A DNA stretch of 62,197 bases. Origin: Methylobacterium aquaticum (GTDB lineage: Bacteria > Pseudomonadota > Alphaproteobacteria > Rhizobiales > Beijerinckiaceae). Every line of letters starts with the position of its first letter. Position 1 is the first letter of the stretch. Below, in pieces: positions 58,927-62,197 of the stretch. The position numbers and the translations under genes were made by a program. The notes below the pieces were generated by a model. It made no database searches. It saw only the letters and a program-made list of their open reading frames with translations, and was not told the origin of the DNA. The stretch is from NCBI RefSeq assembly GCF_001043915.1, contig NZ_LABX01000051.1, positions 1 to 62,197 on the forward strand, written 5' to 3'.

Positions 58927-60428
58927 CAGTCGAGCTTCAGGCCGGTGAAGCGCACGAGCCCGTCCGGATACTCGCCGAAGCCGGTGAGCCTCTGCGAATA
59001 GGCCCAGAGCAGCCGGCGGTGAAAGAGGTAGACCAGCGGCTTGTCGGTGAGCACCCGGTCGGCCAGGCGCTTCCACGCCGCCTTGCGGGCTGCGGGGTCG
59101 GTGGTCAGCCGCTCGGCATTCATCGCCGAATCGGCCTCCTGGTTGCAGTAGCGCGAATAATTCAGCGGGGTCTTGCAGGCGAGGAAGCTGTAGGTGTTGC
59201 CGTCAGGGTCGGGCCGGCCGCTCCAGTTGTAGAGGTACGCTTCGAAACTGCCCTTGTCGGCCTGGTCGAGGGAGGTGGTGAAGTCGGTGGCCTGGAGCTT
59301 CACCTCGAAGCCGGCCTCGCGGGTCATCGCCTGGATCACCTGGCCGACCTGTGGCGCGTCGTTGTTGGCGTAGACCATCAGGGTGATCGCGGGTTTCTCG
59401 ATCCCGGCCTCCTTCAGGAGCGCCTTGGCCTTGGCGACGTCGCGCTTCGGCACCGGGTAGTCCGCCACGTAATTCGGGTTCCTGGGCGAGACCCACTGGT
59501 TCCCGGCGAGGTACTCGCCGTTATACACCACCTGCGTGATCGCGTTGCGGTCGATCGCGGCCTCGAAGGCGGCGCGCACCCGCGGATCGGCCACCGGCGA
59601 TCCGTCGCGGGCGGTGTTGAACACGATCCCCGAGAAGCCGAGCTCGTAGGCTTGGCCCACCTTCAGCTTCGGGTCGCGCTTGACCTGGGGCAGGTCGGTG
59701 GGAGCCAGCCGCTCGATCAGGTCGAGCTGGCCGGCCCGCAGGTTCGTCAGCCGCACGGTGGTGTCGGGGATCGGCCGGAACTCGATCCGCCGGATCTGGA
59801 TCGCGTCCTTGTTCCAGTAATCGTCGAACTTCTCGACCACGATGCGGTCCTGCGGCACCCGCTCGACGAACTTGTAGGGCCCGGCGCAGACCGGCGCGGT
59901 GGCGAACCTGTCGCCCAGCCGCTCGGCGGCTTTGGGCGAGACGATCATGCCGGCCCGGTCGGTGAACTGCGCCAGCAGCGGCGCGAACGGCGTCTTCAGG
60001 TTGACCCGCACGGTGAGGTCGTCCACCGCCTCGACGGTGTCGATCGGCGCGATCTCGCCGCGGCGCTGCGAGCCGGGCATCGTCAGGTGGCGCTCCAGCG
60101 AGAGCTTCACCGCCCGGGCGTTCATCGGCTCGCCGTCGTGGAAGCGCACGCCCGGCCGCAAGCGCAAAGTCAGGGCCTTCCGGTCGTCCGACCAGGCCCA
60201 TTCGGTGGCGAGCTGCGGCACCGGCTTCAGGTCGGGTCCGATATCGACCAGCTTGTCGCAGAGCGCCGCGAACACCATCCGGCCGGCGAAGGTGCGGGCG
60301 AGCGTCGGATCGAGGGCGTCCGGATCCTCCATCAGGCCGAAGCGCAGGGTCTGGGCCTGAACGCCTCCCGCCATCGGGGTGGTGAGGGCAAGGCCCGCGA
60401 GCAGGCAGGCGGTGAAGAGACGCGGCAT
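58926..60428 (-). CDS. Periplasmic peptide-binding protein (DppA-like)
   Basis: A 500-residue extracytoplasmic binding protein of family 5. Signal peptide MPRLFTACLLAGLALTTPMAGGVQA, then RFGLMEDPDALDPTLARTFAGRM, VPQLATEWAWSDDRKALTLRLRPGVRFHDGEP and CAGPYKFVERVPQDRIVVEKFDDYW. First gene of the peptide ABC operon; RBS GAAGGAAGCGCG before the ATG at 60426-60428. Substrate could be di- or oligopeptides, glutathione or opine-like compounds; the downstream GGT favours gamma-glutamyl peptides (inference). Confidence 0.93.
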   Translation of the reverse strand: MPRLFTACLLAGLALTTPMAGGVQAQTLRFGLMEDPDALDPTLARTFAGRMVFAALCDKLVDIGPDLKPVPQLATEWAWSDDRKALTLRLRPGVRFHDGEPMNARAVKLSLERHLTMPGSQRRGEIAPIDTVEAVDDLTVRVNLKTPFAPLLAQFTDRAGMIVSPKAAERLGDRFATAPVCAGPYKFVERVPQDRIVVEKFDDYWNKDAIQIRRIEFRPIPDTTVRLTNLRAGQLDLIERLAPTDLPQVKRDPKLKVGQAYELGFSGIVFNTARDGSPVADPRVRAAFEAAIDRNAITQVVYNGEYLAGNQWVSPRNPNYVADYPVPKRDVAKAKALLKEAGIEKPAITLMVYANNDAPQVGQVIQAMTREAGFEVKLQATDFTTSLDQADKGSFEAYLYNWSGRPDPDGNTYSFLACKTPLNYSRYCNQEADSAMNAERLTTDPAARKAAWKRLADRVLTDKPLVYLFHRRLLWAYSQRLTGFGEYPDGLVRFTGLKLD

Positions 60429-60779
60429 CGCGCTTCCTTCTGGGGGATCGTCGTGCGACCGGGAGCGTTCTGAACCTCGCGCCCGGAACATGCTTGCAGG
60501 CAGCATCCGTGCCAGACGGCATCCCGAGGTTGCGCCCGGACCCTTGCCACCACTCTGCGCCCTCTTCGGGCGGTGGCGCAATGCTCGGGGCAGCCAGGCG
60601 GTTCGATCGCCGATCGCCGCCTCCGTTCCGCGCCTGCGACATGACGCTGGCCGCGCCCTTGCCCGGGACCCCATGCGTCATGCCATCGTCCGTGCTATGG
60701 AGCAGCCGGCGCGACCCCGGTATGGGTCGATGCGGCGCGGCGGCTCCGTCGCCCCGAGACGAGGTTCCAGGTCATCGCC
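60429..60779. promoter_or_regulatory. Gap upstream of the peptide ABC operon
   Basis: 351 bases between the diverging DppA-like gene and the small gene at 60780. High-GC, no gene, no repeat seen. It should contain the operon promoter, but no clear hexamers were identified. Confidence 0.35.
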
Positions 60780-61010
60780 ATGCAGGCTGAGATCCCGATG
60801 CGCCGCGTGACGGCGATCCGTTGCTATCCGTCGGGCGAGCGCGACGATCCCGATCAGCGGGTGCTCAACGTGCTCGAATGCGGTCACGTCGTCAGCTTCG
60901 AGGGCGCGAATGCCGTCGCCGCTCTGCTCGCCAAGCGCCAGCTCTGCCTCAAATGCGCCGAGGAGGCGAAGGTCGAGCTGGCGTCGGGAGCGACGCCCCC
61001 GGCCGCGTGA
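60780..61010 (+). CDS. Small protein with a possible zinc motif
   Basis: A 76-residue protein: IRCYPSGERDDPDQRVLNVLECGHVVSFEG...CLKCAEEAK. The C-G-H and C-x2-C pair could bind zinc (ECGHVV and CLKC). A second ATG at 60798 is possible. No recognised family. It ends two bases from the convergent small membrane gene. Confidence 0.6.
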   Translation: MQAEIPMRRVTAIRCYPSGERDDPDQRVLNVLECGHVVSFEGANAVAALLAKRQLCLKCAEEAKVELASGATPPAA

Positions 61011-61012
61011 CC

Positions 61013-61228
61013 TCAGTAGGTCGCCATTGCCTGGGTCATCATCGCCATGAGCTGGTCCGGATCCGCCGCATGCTGGATGCCCGCGACGACCAGCAGGCAG
61101 ACGGCCAAGGCGAAGACCAGATAGGCCAGGATCGGCGTCAGGGTCTCGGCCCAGTTCCGGGCCGCATGGATGGCGACGCACCCTGCCGTGAAACCGGCCG
61201 CCTCTGCCACGGTTATCAGCTCGATCAT
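61013..61228 (-). CDS. Small membrane protein, unknown
   Basis: A 71-residue protein with one strong hydrophobic segment (TPILAYLVFALAVCLLVVAGI) preceded by an amphipathic stretch (AAGFTAGCVAIHAARNW). The N terminus could be 11 residues longer (start 61261). Function unknown. Confidence 0.55.
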   Translation of the reverse strand: MIELITVAEAAGFTAGCVAIHAARNWAETLTPILAYLVFALAVCLLVVAGIQHAADPDQLMAMMTQAMATY

Positions 61229-61330
61229 CGCCCTCGGCTCCGCCGCCCCGATATGCTGCACTGCAACATAACCACGGGCTGCCGGTGGGACCAGTGTCTG
61301 TCACGCATCCGCCTCATGCGGTGCGGGCGG

Positions 61331-61963
61331 TCACGCGCCGCAGGTGGTGGCACCTCTGCGCCGCAACTCCTCCAGAACCTGGTCCGCCAGGGCGTCGACG
61401 TCGGCGATGTCCGTTCGCAGATGGATCTCGGGCGCTTCGGGTCGCTCATAGGGTGAGGAGATGCCGGTGAAGTTCGGGATCTCCCCGGCGAGCGCGCGGG
61501 CATAGAGCCCCTTGGGGTCGCGCCGCTGGCACACGTCGAGAGGCGCATCGACGAAGACCTCGAGGAACTCGTCCGCGCCGACCAGCCGACGCGCCAGCAT
61601 CCGCTCGCGGCGGAACGGTGAGATCAGCGAGCAGATCACGATCAGCCCCGCCTCCAGCATCAGCCGCGCGACCTCCGAGGTCCGCCGGATGTTCTCGATC
61701 CTGTCGGCGTCCGTGAAGGCGAGATCGCCGTTGAGCCCGAAACGCAGATTGTCACCGTCGAGCAGCATGGTGTGATGGCCACACCGCCACAGCTTCTCCT
61801 CGATCCGATTCGCGATGGTCGACTTGCCGGCGCCGGACAGGCCGGTCATCCAGAGGATCAGCGGCTTCTGACCCTTCTGCTCCGCCCGCGCGCCCTTCCC
61901 GATCGTGGACACGGCTTGGACGACGATCCACTCCGAGGGCACAGCATCACCAGAGGTCTTCAT
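61331..61963 (-). CDS. cysC: Adenylyl-sulfate kinase
   Basis: A 210-residue APS kinase that makes PAPS from APS and ATP: P-loop GLSGAGKST (41-49), [44 protein letters not shown] and [25 protein letters not shown] stand-alone CysC, not fused to CysN; the sulfurylase genes are not in the window. PAPS may serve sulfate assimilation or sulfation of a surface glycan. It lies at the window's right edge, so operon partners may be beyond it. Confidence 0.94.
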   Translation of the reverse strand: MKTSGDAVPSEWIVVQAVSTIGKGARAEQKGQKPLILWMTGLSGAGKSTIANRIEEKLWRCGHHTMLLDGDNLRFGLNGDLAFTDADRIENIRRTSEVARLMLEAGLIVICSLISPFRRERMLARRLVGADEFLEVFVDAPLDVCQRRDPKGLYARALAGEIPNFTGISSPYERPEAPEIHLRTDIADVDALADQVLEELRRRGATTCGA

Positions 61964-62197
61964 TCAGGTGGCGACCTTCGCAGTCCATGCGGCGGGCCAT
62001 GCGGCCTAGCCCATTTGGCGAATGAGGACGCCTTCTACCGGAAGTTGCGCTCGCCCGTCAAGCGGTGCCCCCTCTTCACCCAGGGCAATCGCTTCAGCCT
62101 TTGTGCGGGTTTGGGCTGCGCGACGCGGAGGATCATGATTCACCGGTGGCTTGGCGTTCTGCGAGGCCCCATGCCGTCATCGCTGTCGATCCTCGAG
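61964..62197. other. Window edge, no gene assigned
   Basis: 234 bases upstream of cysC. One forward frame stays open to the edge (FYRKLRSPVKRCPLFTQGN and on), but I do not recognise it; it may be the start of, or only overlap, a gene outside. Confidence 0.3.

Noticed and set aside
62020..62197. A transposase fragment at the right edge
   Set aside because: The open frame was not recognisable as any transposase family, so no mobile element is claimed.

Overview
This window is high-GC DNA with the look of a chromosome from Hyphomicrobiales (Alphaproteobacteria), most likely Methylobacterium or a close relative. The reasons are the strong GC skew of codons, the palindromic intergenic mosaic elements typical of rhizobia and their kin, the Hint-domain and OpgH-type proteins, and the many small catabolic operons. 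This assignment is inference; no rRNA, tRNA, integrase, transposase or CRISPR array was recognised.

Layout. 1-380 holds a large imperfect inverted repeat. 380-3029 carries bacterioferritin, a long GTP cyclohydrolase II and a cytochrome b561. 3103-4050 is a lower-GC stretch with an unknown protein and three repeat elements in a row. 4049-11514 is a surface-polysaccharide block on the minus strand: HddA (with an apparent deletion of the third GHMP motif), a 1420-residue methyltransferase/GT2/GT4 protein, GmhA and an HddC-GmhB fusion. Together these would make and use GDP-D-glycero-D-manno-heptose. 11943-15235 is a compact minus-strand operon of an MDR dehydrogenase, a QueD/PTPS homologue with altered active-site residues, a GT4 glycosyltransferase and a methyltransferase. 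It looks like a biosynthetic pathway of unknown product. opgH lies head-to-head with it, followed by a Hint-domain protein and ddl.

20112-31059 is a mosaic catabolic region: a LysR regulator, AllC-type amidohydrolase, DUF3830, a hybrid histidine kinase, BKACE (DUF849), formamidase/acetamidase, flavin reductase, RraA-like aldolase, SDR and 2-keto-4-pentenoate hydratase. 31221-39752 contains a chemoreceptor, a PRISE-like reductase, Kup, a VOC protein, a SAF-domain oxidoreductase, an AhpD/CMD protein and a small secreted Cys protein. 40550-49663 holds a dihydropyrimidinase, a Tat-type MBL hydrolase, a four-gene coupled operon (AKR, NADP-binding reductase, MFS, class II aldolase) and a coupled solute-binding-protein/P450 pair. 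50014-60428 has a PAS-GGDEF-EAL protein, a gamma-glutamyltransferase/hydratase pair and a complete Dpp-type peptide ABC transporter. The right edge has two small unknown genes and CysC.

Several dispersed repeat families occupy the gaps between genes. One (near 3870, 10410 and 34897) is shared by three distant sites. Another, a CTCAGGATGAGG hairpin motif, occurs at the 3' ends of genes at 25984, 47134 and 54907. The strongest leads for new biology are the QueD-like/GT/methyltransferase operon, the deleted HddA inside an otherwise complete heptose pathway, and the paired, apparently exported NADP-type oxidoreductases.
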